A stretch of 64,000 nt of DNA, taken from JACPHD01 sp964526325. Lineage in GTDB: Bacteria; Patescibacteriota; Patescibacteriia; Patescibacteriales; GWC2-42-12. This document shows, in pieces, positions 49,961 through 57,457 of the stretch. How positions within the stretch are numbered: position 1 is the stretch's first letter; each line of letters begins with the position of its first letter. Location: the NCBI GenBank assembly GCA_964526325.1, contig CAZGKM010000002.1:1-64000 (forward strand), in the 5' to 3' direction. Both the position numbers and the translations under genes were made by a program. The notes under the pieces are model-generated. The model saw only the letters and a list, made by a program, of their open reading frames with translations. It was not told the DNA's origin and ran no database searches.

Positions 49961-50101
49961 ATGGGGAAAGAGTCAAAAACTTTTCTTATCGGTCGCAAAG
50001 CTGACAAAGGAACTTTAGTCAGTGTTGAATACGCTCGAGCTCATAAAAAAAGTTGTATTGTAGAAAGAATGCCAAAAAAAGGATTCGGCGACACAAAATA
50101 A
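49961..50101 (+). CDS. Small basic protein (46 aa)
   Basis: 46 residues from ATG 49961. The wording FLIGRKADKGTLVSVEYARAHKKSCIVERMPKKGFGDTK (in parts: GRKADKGTLVSVEYA, IVERMPKKGFGDT) resembles short proteins of the type GRDxKTGxFVxVxYAxxHPxTTVVE found in many bacteria with unknown or antitoxin-like roles. No clear Shine-Dalgarno. A +1-frame open stretch (50064-50219) follows beyond an A7 run, so a frameshifted longer product cannot be excluded. It has a regulated-looking promoter upstream. Confidence 0.5.
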   Translation: MGKESKTFLIGRKADKGTLVSVEYARAHKKSCIVERMPKKGFGDTK

Positions 50102-50238
50102 TTATTCAACTATCAAACGGTTAGAAGAAAGGCTTGGTACCAAACGAGCGACTCACCTCGAGAAAATATTAAAGTTAAGTAATTCCAGATTTGAGAGGGT
50201 TAAAAGATTGCTTGTGTTATAGCTCCTGACTCTACCAT

Positions 50239-50265
50239 AAAGCCCGCCAATAAAAGGCGGGCTTT
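50239..50265. terminator. Bidirectional hairpin between the 46-aa ORF and the J-domain gene
   Basis: AAAGCCCGCC / GGCGGGCTTT, a perfect 10-bp stem with a seven-base loop and short A/T tracts on both sides. It lies seven bases beyond the J-domain gene stop on the minus strand. Confidence 0.75.
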
Positions 50266-50271
50266 AAAATT

Positions 50272-50892
50272 TTAGAATCTTCTTTTAAACTTTCTTTCTA
50301 TTTCTTCCTGCATTTTTCTAATTCTTTCGCTCGCATCATTTAAAGTTTTATTAACTCTTACATTTTCACTGCTGTGATTTAATTTTCTTATTAAATCTTC
50401 CTTCATTTTATCTATGCGCGCCTGAGCTTCATCAATAGTTTTTTGAGTATTTACATAACCGCTACCGCCCCTCACTCGCTCATGAATTTCTCTTTGGATG
50501 GCTTCCATTTTTTCTTTGTGTTTCCTCTCGGTTTCCCTTAAACTTTCTTCGGCTTTTCTTAGTTCTTCTTTCGCTTTTTGAGCTTTTTCCACGGCCTTAA
50601 AATAATCTTGAAAAAAATCATCAAATTTTTTTTCTGGTTTCGCTTTTTCAAGCTTTAAATTATAATTTTTTCTTTTATTAGGATCGCTCAATACTTCATA
50701 AGCTCCGCTTATCTCCCTAAATTCGTCTTCCCTGCCTTTATTTTCCGGAATATCCGGGTGGGTTTCTTTAACGCGTGTTCTGTAGGCTAATTTAATTTCG
50801 TCGTCCGTAGCGTCCGGCAAAACGCCAAGAATCTCATAATAATTTTTTGGCTGTCTTACTTCTCTATTTGATTCAAAATTTTCATGCCCCAT
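50272..50892 (-). CDS. J-domain protein with coiled-coil tail
   Basis: 206 residues. The J domain occupies about 16-82 (NYYEILGVLPDATDDEIKLAYR with the HPD motif in KETHPDIPENK, then FREISGAYEVLSDPNKR). The remainder is a charged coiled coil (AQKAKEELRKAEESLRETE and similar heptads). The G/F region, zinc finger and C-terminal substrate domains of DnaJ are absent, so it is a specialised DnaK co-chaperone. It starts 15 bases after the type IIG enzyme gene ends, probably in the same unit. Confidence 0.9.
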   Translation of the reverse strand: MGHENFESNREVRQPKNYYEILGVLPDATDDEIKLAYRTRVKETHPDIPENKGREDEFREISGAYEVLSDPNKRKNYNLKLEKAKPEKKFDDFFQDYFKAVEKAQKAKEELRKAEESLRETERKHKEKMEAIQREIHERVRGGSGYVNTQKTIDEAQARIDKMKEDLIRKLNHSSENVRVNKTLNDASERIRKMQEEIERKFKRRF

Positions 50893-50907
50893 ATTGTTAT
50901 TTAAAAT

Positions 50908-53454
50908 TTATTTTCCTTCTATAATTTTTATCTCCCCCTCCCCCAACCCATACAACTTATAAACTTCTTCATCAATTTTTTTATCAGTTTTAGAAATTTC
51001 ATCTTTAATTTTCTGCCATTGGTCGGAATTTTCGGCTATTTTTCTAAACTCTTTATTTAAGTCTAAAATTTTATCAACCAATAGCACAATTTTCTTTTGC
51101 CCTAACTCTGACACTTTAATTAAAGGCAATTTTTCAACTTGAAAAACTCTCAGCTCAATAAAGCCACCCCTTAATGCAGTTTCGGAATATTTTTGCCTTA
51201 CATAATAAGTTAGTAATTTAGAATTGAGTAAACCCAAAATATATTTATTATCAGTATCATCTTCTGTCTTAATACAATAAGTAGTATTAATAGGATAATA
51301 ACCAAATTCGTCTATACCAGCTTCCAAATTATAACAAAGTTTTTTCATTATTATTTTATTTTTAGAAAAATCCATTTCTCGCGCATTGCTCAAACTACCT
51401 TTATTATGTGTATTCAGATAATATCTGCTTACTTGACGATTGCTAATAATAATATGATCTCCATCAATAATATTGCTTGAAGCGGCTAGCGGTCTCCATG
51501 CCTTAATTTTTATCACTTCTTTTATATTTTCGCATTTTGAAATAATCGAATTTTTTTTCGTGAATCCGAAAGTTTCTAAAAGATTATAATCACCAACAAC
51601 TTTTAATTTAGAATTTTTTATTTTATTCAAAACTATGACCACGGGGTATACACTTGCATCTGGAAAAACGTTGAAACCAGAATAATCCTGAAAAGCAGAT
51701 AAAATTGAATTTTCTAAAATTACTTTTCTTAATTCTAGGCCATATTTTGTAATCAAAAATTTATTAGGAGTAATAAAACTTAAAAAGCCAGCCGCTTTTA
51801 AAATACCCAATGATTTTTCTATAAACAATATATATAAATCATATTGTTCCTTGGCTGTTAAATACTTTTTTTCAAAAAATATTTTATCATCCTGCGCTAA
51901 TTCCCTTGCCCCGACATACGGCGGATTACCAATCACACAATCAAATCCTCCCTGTTTAAAAACCTCCGGAAATTCTTCCTGCCAGTTAAAGGGATTTTTA
52001 TCACGATAATTCTTGCCAAAATATTTTTCCAGCTCCTCGTCCGTTCCGGAAATTAAAGAATTGCCGCATTCTATGTTATGGCCTAAATTAGGCAGCTTGG
52101 TCTGGCTGTCAAAAGTATTTAAGAGCAAATTCAGGCGCGCTAGTTCCACGGCCTGCTGGTCCAAATCCACGCCGTAAATGTTATTCTCTAAAATCTGAAT
52201 CTTTAAATAGCCATCCGGCTTGGCGCCAAATTCTTCGTACTTTTTTATTAAAAAATTCATGGCCGCGACTAAAAACGAGCCCGAGCCGCAGGCCGGATCT
52301 AAAATCTTTATTTTTTGCAGATCGTTTATGCTTTGGCACTTATCCAGTACCGGACCGAGAGCGTTAGCTACGATATAATCCACAATATATTTAGGCGTAT
52401 AATAAATTCCCTGCTCTTTGCGCTTTTTTAAATTTTTTCCGGTAGTTTCTTTTTCTTTGGATTTTTTTAACTGATGCCCTAAATAATTTTCATAAACATT
52501 GCCTAAAACGTCGGCCGGAATAACCGAAAAGTCATATTCAAAATAATTCTTTTTGCCATATAAAATATTAATTACTTTTTCCGTGGCGCCGCCAAACTCT
52601 TCCCATTTTTCAAATGGGTGCTCGTCAAACATGTTGGAATTATATATTTTATCCAATTCTCTGAATTTTTTTATCATTGCCTGATAAGGGCTTACCTGCC
52701 CGGCTTTACCGCTTGATTTATATTCATGGATTAACGGCATTAAAGTCGGCGGTTCAATTTTTTTATCTTCGGCGCTGCGGATAAAAATTAAACGATTTAA
52801 TAATTTTTGTACACCTTCATCTATTAGATGCGGATCAACTTTTTCATTCCATTGAATAAAGGCATCGGTCAAAATTTCCCGGCAGTCGTTTAAATCTTTA
52901 GCTAAAGTTTCCGTAACCGATATTTTCTGCAATTTTTTGCCGACTTTTTCCGCTTCTTTATCTAAAATATCGTCGCCAAACGCTTCTTTGGAAAGCCGCC
53001 ACAGTTCGTCAAAACGGGTTAAATATTCTTCGTAATTAAAAGATAAGTATTTCTTACCTGCTAAAGTTTTTTCCGGCGACAAAGCGTTAAAAATAATCAA
53101 ACTTTCAAAATCGGTTAATACCGCCCAAGTCACGCCCTTATTCCAAGAATAGCGGATGGCCTGTTTAGCGAATTCTTCGCGGTGCAAATCAACCGATAAT
53201 TTTTTAGCCTCCAAATAAAATTTTATCCGGCCGTTTAAATAAAAACCGTAGTCTACGCGGTCGCCGGAAATCTGCTCTTCTAAAGTTATTTCTTCTTTAC
53301 TTGAAAAATTCCACCCTAGCGCCTCAAACAACGGCTCAATAAAACCTCTCTTAGTTTCCTCTTCGCTATATCGTGAAATCTTCCCGGTGGCCTTCTCGAC
53401 TTCGTATTTACTGATTAAATCTTGAATTTTAATTTTAGCCTGATCTTTATTCAT
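50908..53454 (-). CDS. Type IIG (Eco57I-like) restriction-modification enzyme
   Basis: 848 residues combining nuclease, methyltransferase and target recognition. N-terminal nuclease: a PD-(D/E)XK site with Asp68 and Glu82-Ala-Lys84 (RVDYGFYLNG ... YLEAKK). The helical connector runs to about 345. The amino-methyltransferase has motif I DPACGSGSF (385-393) and motif IV NPPY (509-512), so an N6-adenine or N4-cytosine product is expected. The C-terminal part (about 600-848) resembles a TaqI-like specificity domain. Length is typical for the class. It lies in a defence-like island. Confidence 0.93.
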   Translation of the reverse strand: MNKDQAKIKIQDLISKYEVEKATGKISRYSEEETKRGFIEPLFEALGWNFSSKEEITLEEQISGDRVDYGFYLNGRIKFYLEAKKLSVDLHREEFAKQAIRYSWNKGVTWAVLTDFESLIIFNALSPEKTLAGKKYLSFNYEEYLTRFDELWRLSKEAFGDDILDKEAEKVGKKLQKISVTETLAKDLNDCREILTDAFIQWNEKVDPHLIDEGVQKLLNRLIFIRSAEDKKIEPPTLMPLIHEYKSSGKAGQVSPYQAMIKKFRELDKIYNSNMFDEHPFEKWEEFGGATEKVINILYGKKNYFEYDFSVIPADVLGNVYENYLGHQLKKSKEKETTGKNLKKRKEQGIYYTPKYIVDYIVANALGPVLDKCQSINDLQKIKILDPACGSGSFLVAAMNFLIKKYEEFGAKPDGYLKIQILENNIYGVDLDQQAVELARLNLLLNTFDSQTKLPNLGHNIECGNSLISGTDEELEKYFGKNYRDKNPFNWQEEFPEVFKQGGFDCVIGNPPYVGARELAQDDKIFFEKKYLTAKEQYDLYILFIEKSLGILKAAGFLSFITPNKFLITKYGLELRKVILENSILSAFQDYSGFNVFPDASVYPVVIVLNKIKNSKLKVVGDYNLLETFGFTKKNSIISKCENIKEVIKIKAWRPLAASSNIIDGDHIIISNRQVSRYYLNTHNKGSLSNAREMDFSKNKIIMKKLCYNLEAGIDEFGYYPINTTYCIKTEDDTDNKYILGLLNSKLLTYYVRQKYSETALRGGFIELRVFQVEKLPLIKVSELGQKKIVLLVDKILDLNKEFRKIAENSDQWQKIKDEISKTDKKIDEEVYKLYGLGEGEIKIIEGK

Positions 53455-53490
53455 GTTTTTACTTTATCATTTCTCCGCTAATATTTCAAC

Positions 53491-53519
53491 TTTACAAAAC
53501 TTACCTTGTAAGATATTAT
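53491..53519 (+). promoter_or_regulatory. Promoter with embedded palindrome before the 188-aa gene
   Basis: TTTACA (53491-53496), a 17-base spacer and TATTAT (53514-53519). CTTACCTTGTAAG (53500-53512) is a palindrome lying exactly in the spacer, a position where a bound protein would block RNA polymerase. The divergent restriction-modification gene starts at 53454. Confidence 0.6.
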
Positions 53520-53559
53520 TAATATATGAAAGCTAACAATCATTGAGAGGAGGCAGGCT

Positions 53560-54126
53560 ATGGGGAAAGTGATTGATTTAAGCACCTTAAAAAATCGGCG
53601 GACAAGTTCGGAAACAGAGAATATTCAAGGAGGCGACTTAACCGAACTGCTTAAAACGGCGACAACTTTGAGGCAAGAAGCGGTAGAAATTAAAGAAACC
53701 ATTGTGGTCATGAATTTTGGTAAATTTAAACGCCTACTGGAGGCCAGGCTTTCGGCCATTATTCTGAAAAGAAAAAATATCGGAGTTGATTTTTTTCTAT
53801 GCAGCAATTATATCGCAGCCTTGCTGTCCGACCTCGGCAAAACCCCTCCCGAAAGCTGGTACGCGGTTGATTACTTTATGAAAGCCGCAACCGAAGACAA
53901 ACCGACCGCCTTAAGAGAAGGAGCGAACATCTGTTTTTTAATTTGTGCCGTTTTCCCGGAAAAAGGCAAGGTCAGATGCATGAAACTGACAGATTACGAA
54001 ACTCTTGGCCAAGGGTTATACTACAATTATTACGGTCAAACCGGAGCGATTGTCGCCTATTTCATGAGTAAGCAATTTCAGCCGATGGTTGAAATAACTA
54101 AGGAATGCCTTCATGAACTAAAATAA
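53560..54126 (+). CDS. Hypothetical protein divergent to the type IIG enzyme (188 aa)
   Basis: 188 residues from ATG 53560, preceded by GAGGAGG. Residues 1-25 are polar. The rest is mostly helical, with LTELLKTATTLRQEAVEIKETIVVMNFGKF, then SNYIAALLSDLGKTPPESWYAVDYFMKAA and an aromatic-rich segment GQGLYYNYYGQTGAIVAYFM (all in part). No HTH, nuclease or membrane motif is seen, and I do not recognise the family. The operator-like palindrome in its promoter and two terminators behind it indicate a self-contained, regulated unit next to the restriction-modification gene. Confidence 0.75.
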   Translation: MGKVIDLSTLKNRRTSSETENIQGGDLTELLKTATTLRQEAVEIKETIVVMNFGKFKRLLEARLSAIILKRKNIGVDFFLCSNYIAALLSDLGKTPPESWYAVDYFMKAATEDKPTALREGANICFLICAVFPEKGKVRCMKLTDYETLGQGLYYNYYGQTGAIVAYFMSKQFQPMVEITKECLHELK

Positions 54127-54141
54127 ATCCATACACTCTAT

Positions 54142-54168
54142 ATCAGCACTTTATGTGCTGATTTTTTT
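54142..54168 (+). terminator. Intrinsic terminator of the 188-aa gene
   Basis: ATCAGCAC TTTAT GTGCTGAT followed by seven T residues. Confidence 0.88.
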
Positions 54169-54173
54169 ATAAA

Positions 54174-54203
54174 AAAACACCGCTTAAAAAGCGGTGTTTT
54201 TTT
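54174..54203. terminator. Bidirectional intrinsic terminator (188-aa gene / yqeY)
   Basis: AAAACACCGCTT / AAGCGGTGTTTT, a perfect 12-bp stem with a three-base loop and T tracts in both directions. It lies ten bases beyond the yqeY stop on the minus strand. Confidence 0.88.
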
Positions 54204-54212
54204 GTATATTTT

Positions 54213-54662
54213 TTATTCGGCTAATAATTTTTTTACTATCTCTCCGACTTTTCCGCCGTCGGCCTTGCCTTTGACGCGCGCCATTACCTGCCCCATAACT
54301 TTACCGAAATTATCATCCCCGGCCGCGATTACTTCCTTAATAATTTTCTCAAGCTCATCTTCCGACATCTGTTCCGGCAAATATTTTCCTAAAATCTTTA
54401 TTTCGTTGTTCTCTTTATCAACTAAATCCTGCCGTCCGCCGGCCGCATAAGCCTCGGCCGAATCGCGGCGCTTTTTTATCTCGCTGGATAAAACTTCAAG
54501 CGCTATCTCGTCGGTCAGCTCGACTGCGCCTTTATCGCGCAAAGCGATTTCTTTATTGCGCATAGCCGCGATCAGCATCCTTAAAACCGACGTGGTCTCC
54601 GCGTCTTTGCTTTTCATAGCAAGCACCAAATCCTGATTTATTTGCTCCAATAATTTTGGCAT
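54213..54662 (-). CDS. GatB/YqeY domain protein
   Basis: 149 residues, the usual size for YqeY. Family pattern: an N-terminal LLEQINQDLVLAMKSKDAETTSVLRMLIAAMRNKEIALRDKG (in part), a middle AYAAGGRQDLVDKE and the C-terminal EIKILGKYLPEQMSEDELEKII ... NFGKVMGQVMARVKGKADGGKVGEIVKKLL (in part). Related to the tRNA-binding tail of GatB. It often neighbours rpsU, as it does here. A role in translation or tRNA-dependent amidation quality is inferred from family context. Confidence 0.93.
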   Translation of the reverse strand: MPKLLEQINQDLVLAMKSKDAETTSVLRMLIAAMRNKEIALRDKGAVELTDEIALEVLSSEIKKRRDSAEAYAAGGRQDLVDKENNEIKILGKYLPEQMSEDELEKIIKEVIAAGDDNFGKVMGQVMARVKGKADGGKVGEIVKKLLAE

Positions 54663-54671
54663 AACTTATTA

Positions 54672-54775
54672 TGCCATTGCGAGCGACTGGAAGGAACGAA
54701 GCAATCTCACATACTCGGAGCTTAACCAGAGATTGCCGCGTCGCCCCGTAAATGCAGGGCTCCTCACAATGACAA
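54672..54775. repeat. Imperfect palindromic repeat between rpsU and yqeY
   Basis: GCAATCTC (54702-54709) and GAGATTGC (54730-54737) face each other around a short spacer, with TTGCGAG / CTCACAATGACA outer parts. This is the widespread GTCATTGCGAG type of interspersed repeat. It is followed by three copies of TTTATACT (about 54784-54810). Confidence 0.6.
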
Positions 54776-54814
54776 CTAATAATCTTTATACTTTATACTT
54801 TATACTTTTTTTAT

Positions 54815-55051
54815 TTACCAGCGTTTTCTCGGCTCTTCTTCAAGCTTGCCGATTTTTTTTAAATATTCCCTTTTTGATCTTAATTTCATGCCGACAAGCG
54901 CGCGTTTTTTCTGCTGGGTTTTATTTATTTTTGGCTTAACATGCTGAATTTGGCGGGCTAAATATAATTTGCCGCTTTGCTGGAGTTTCTTATTGAATCT
55001 TCTCAAAAAACTTTCGAAACTTTCTCCTTTTTTTCTTTTGAATTCTGCCAT
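54815..55051 (-). CDS. rpsU: Ribosomal protein bS21
   Basis: 78 residues from ATG 55051 (MAEFKRKKGESFESFLRRF). The longer frame to 55150 overlaps hisS and is rejected. Typical bS21 features: a short, very basic protein with ESFESFLRRFNKKLQQSG near the start and KKRALVGMKLRSKREYLKKI (in part) in the middle. It binds the 30S platform near the anti-Shine-Dalgarno. It lies between hisS and yqeY. Confidence 0.88.
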   Translation of the reverse strand: MAEFKRKKGESFESFLRRFNKKLQQSGKLYLARQIQHVKPKINKTQQKKRALVGMKLRSKREYLKKIGKLEEEPRKRW

Positions 55052-55112
55052 GAGTCCACCTACCTCTCTAGATATGTTATTTTCTATGTCAAAATTATTC
55101 GACAAAGTTAAT

Positions 55113-56498
55113 TTATAATTTACTCGACGGCTTGCCCAATCTTTTTTCAATTTCCGCCACGATCTTTTTATAATCCACTATTTCCTGGATGCCCGACTCC
55201 ATATCCCGGATTAAAATAGTGCCGTCCATAATTTCTTTTTGTCCTAAAATTAAAGTGTATCTTACTCCGGCCTGATTAGCCATTTCCAACTGGCTCTTTA
55301 AGCTGTCTTTAGTAAAAGCCTGGCGGACTTTAAAACCGTTTTTCCTTAATTCTTCAAACAAAACCATTATTTTTTTTCTGGCTTGTTCGCCTAAATGAGC
55401 TAAAAACAAATCGCCTTTTTCTTCATCGCGCAAAGGAATGCTCTTTTCTTTTATTTTTAAAATCACCCTTTCTATGCCGATAGCGAAACCGCAAGCCGGA
55501 GTCGGCCGGCCGCCCATATATTCAACCAATCCGTCGTAGCGTCCGCCGCCGCCCATGGCGTTCTGCCGTGATTGCTCTTCGGCCGACTTACCCTCCGCAG
55601 CCTCGGCAGAGGAAGGCCAAACTTCAAATACGGTTTTATTATAATAATCCAAACCCCTGACTAGGGTTGGGTTTAAATTATAAGGTATATTCAATTCATC
55701 CAAATACTCCAAAACTTTAATAAAATGATTGCGGCAGTCATCGCACAAGCTATCGACTATCTGCGGCGCCTCAGCGGCAATTTTTTGACACTGCTTTTCC
55801 TTGCAATCAAGCAAGCGCAAAGGATTTTTCACCAATCTTTTTTTGCAATCAATGCATAATTTTGCTCTGCGCCCGCGCTCTTTGTAAAAATTTTCCAGCT
55901 TTCCTAAATATTCCTTGCGGCATAAAGGGCAGCCGACGCTATTTATCTGAATTACGACTTCAAGCTGTAATTCGCTGAAAAAATAATAAGTTATGGCAAT
56001 AAGTTCGGCGTCAGCGACCGGGCTGGCTTCACCGATATTTTCCAAATTAAACTGGCTGAATTGGCGAAAACGCCCTGCCTGCGGCTTGTCATGCCTAAAA
56101 ACCTGACCGAGCCAAAATAACTTTACCGGCTGGGGCAGATTAAACATGCCGTGCTCTATATATGACCTGACTATGCCCGGAGTTGCTTCCGGCCTAAGAG
56201 CGATCTTCTCGCCGTTCTTATCGATGAAAGAAAACATTTCTTTAGTGACAATATCCGAACCGCGGCCGCTTGAACGCTCAAATAATTCTAAATTTTCAAG
56301 CACCGGCGTATCCATCCGCCTAAAGCCATAAGACCTTGAAAGTTCGGTAGCTTTTTTAATAACCAAATTCCAATATTTATATTCGTCGGGTAAAATATCT
56401 TTTGTGCCTCTTAAGCGCGAAATAAATCTGTTTTTTCTTGACCTGGAAGCTTTTTCTTCAGCTTCTTTATTGTCTTTTTTCTTAAAAAATTTTGGCAT
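55113..56498 (-). CDS. hisS: Histidyl-tRNA synthetase
   Basis: 461 residues, class II synthetase. Motif 1 region with RMDTPVLENLELFERS, motif 2 LFWLGQVFRHDKPQAGRFRQF (in part), the histidine-specific LVRGLDYYNKTVFEVWP and GGGGRYDGLVEYMGG, then motif 3 CGFAIGIERVI. A zinc-like Cys set (GCPLCRKEY, LCIDCKKR, DSLCDDCRNH) is present as in many relatives. Between VFEVWP and QNAMGGGG there is an extra SSAEAAEGKSAEEQSR stretch, encoded by a palindromic repeat (55591-55611). The C-terminal anticodon-binding domain is complete. Confidence 0.96.
   Translation of the reverse strand: MPKFFKKKDNKEAEEKASRSRKNRFISRLRGTKDILPDEYKYWNLVIKKATELSRSYGFRRMDTPVLENLELFERSSGRGSDIVTKEMFSFIDKNGEKIALRPEATPGIVRSYIEHGMFNLPQPVKLFWLGQVFRHDKPQAGRFRQFSQFNLENIGEASPVADAELIAITYYFFSELQLEVVIQINSVGCPLCRKEYLGKLENFYKERGRRAKLCIDCKKRLVKNPLRLLDCKEKQCQKIAAEAPQIVDSLCDDCRNHFIKVLEYLDELNIPYNLNPTLVRGLDYYNKTVFEVWPSSAEAAEGKSAEEQSRQNAMGGGGRYDGLVEYMGGRPTPACGFAIGIERVILKIKEKSIPLRDEEKGDLFLAHLGEQARKKIMVLFEELRKNGFKVRQAFTKDSLKSQLEMANQAGVRYTLILGQKEIMDGTILIRDMESGIQEIVDYKKIVAEIEKRLGKPSSKL
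55591..55611. repeat. Palindromic repeat inside the hisS coding sequence
   Basis: CCTCCGC AGCCTCG GCAGAGG-type inverted repeat within a GGCC...GGCC frame (55582-55618). It lies in frame in a surface loop of HisRS and encodes an Ala/Glu/Ser-rich insert absent from typical family members. Confidence 0.7.
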
Positions 56499-56528
56499 AA
56501 ATATTATGATTTTAAATTTTATTCTAGA

Positions 56529-57092
56529 TTAATAACTGTAATGCGGCGCGGAAAAAACATCAATTCTATTAAACGGCCAGCCTCTGAGCAAGACTCTGCC
56601 GGTTATTAATTTTCTATCCACCGGACCGAAACTCCTTGAATCTTTTGATGAATTTCTATTATCGCCCAAAACATAATACTCACTATCGCTTAAAGTTATA
56701 ATTTCTTCATTTAGGCCGTAAGTTTTATCGCCTGATTGCAAATATGTTTCTTCCAGCTTTACGCCCAGCGGATTTTCTTGATTATAAACATAAGCGTACC
56801 CGTCTTTAATTTGAATTTTTTCTCCCGGCAAGCCGATAATTCTTTTTATAAAATATTCTTCCTGATTTCTCGGATAGCGAAAAACAATTATATCGCCTCG
56901 CGCCGGCTCATGAAAACGATAGCTAATTTCATCAATAATTAAATATTCTTTATCGTAAAAATTAGGCTCCATAGAAGCTCCTTTAACATAAAACGGCTGG
57001 ATTAAATAATACCTGACAGGAATAATAATGGCCAAAGATACCGCCACCACCTTGATTAATTCAAATACATAGCTGAAAAAATTTTTCACCAT
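56529..57092 (-). CDS. lepB: Signal peptidase I
   Basis: 187 residues. One N-terminal membrane helix (about 13-29), catalytic Ser40 in KGASMEPNF, catalytic Lys83 in EYFIKRIIGLPGE, and the C-terminal box LGDNRNSSKDSRSFGPV. It cleaves signal peptides of exported proteins, here including the surface proteins of this window. Short Gram-positive-like form. It lies 30 bases after hisS on the same strand. Confidence 0.96.
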   Translation of the reverse strand: MVKNFFSYVFELIKVVAVSLAIIIPVRYYLIQPFYVKGASMEPNFYDKEYLIIDEISYRFHEPARGDIIVFRYPRNQEEYFIKRIIGLPGEKIQIKDGYAYVYNQENPLGVKLEETYLQSGDKTYGLNEEIITLSDSEYYVLGDNRNSSKDSRSFGPVDRKLITGRVLLRGWPFNRIDVFSAPHYSY

Positions 57093-57290
57093 AAATTAAG
57101 TTTAATAGTTGCGTAATTCATCCTGTTAAATATAGCTCTTATCGCCAAATAATTCAAGTATTAGAATAAAAGCCAAAAAAAGCTATTTAGCATGAATAAA
57201 CAAGCATGTAACTTTAGTTAATATTTTGTCTACCCATTATTATAACAGCTTATCGTAAAAAAGACAAAAATATTTAAAACTGCGAACCGG

Positions 57291-57319
57291 TTGACAAAAT
57301 TGGAATAAAAGATAATAAT
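57291..57319 (+). promoter_or_regulatory. Candidate promoter of the LCP gene
   Basis: TTGACA (57291-57296), a 17-base spacer and AATAAT (57314-57319). It gives a leader of about 110 bases before the ATG at 57438. The rest of the 345-base lepB-LCP gap (57093-57290) is AT-rich, and I see nothing else in it. Confidence 0.5.
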
Positions 57320-57385
57320 AAACTGGGCAACGAACCGCCGAAGTTGTCAAAATCCGTAAACAAATATATAATTATTACGTAATTA

Positions 57386-57457
57386 ACCCCGTTAGATATT
57401 CATTATTAACGGGTATAAATAAAATATCATTACAATCATGAAAATATCTAACGGGGT
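57386..57457 (+). promoter_or_regulatory. Switch-like leader: two alternative hairpins around the LCP start codon
   Basis: ACCCCGTTAGATATT (57386-57400) is perfectly complementary to AATATCTAACGGGGT (57443-57457), which is codons 2-7 of the gene. This 15-bp stem encloses the ATG at 57438-57440 near its base. The same left-hand segment CCCGTTA (57388-57394) can instead pair with TAACGGG (57407-57413). The two stems exclude each other. No T tract, so control of translation is more likely than termination. Confidence 0.75.

Noticed and set aside
50064..50219. Independent small gene in the +1 frame after the 46-residue ORF
   Set aside because: No usable start codon follows the preceding stop. 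Kept only as a possible frameshift extension.
54815..55150. 111-residue version of ribosomal protein bS21
   Set aside because: The upstream extension overlaps hisS and does not resemble bS21. The ATG at 55051 matches the family start.
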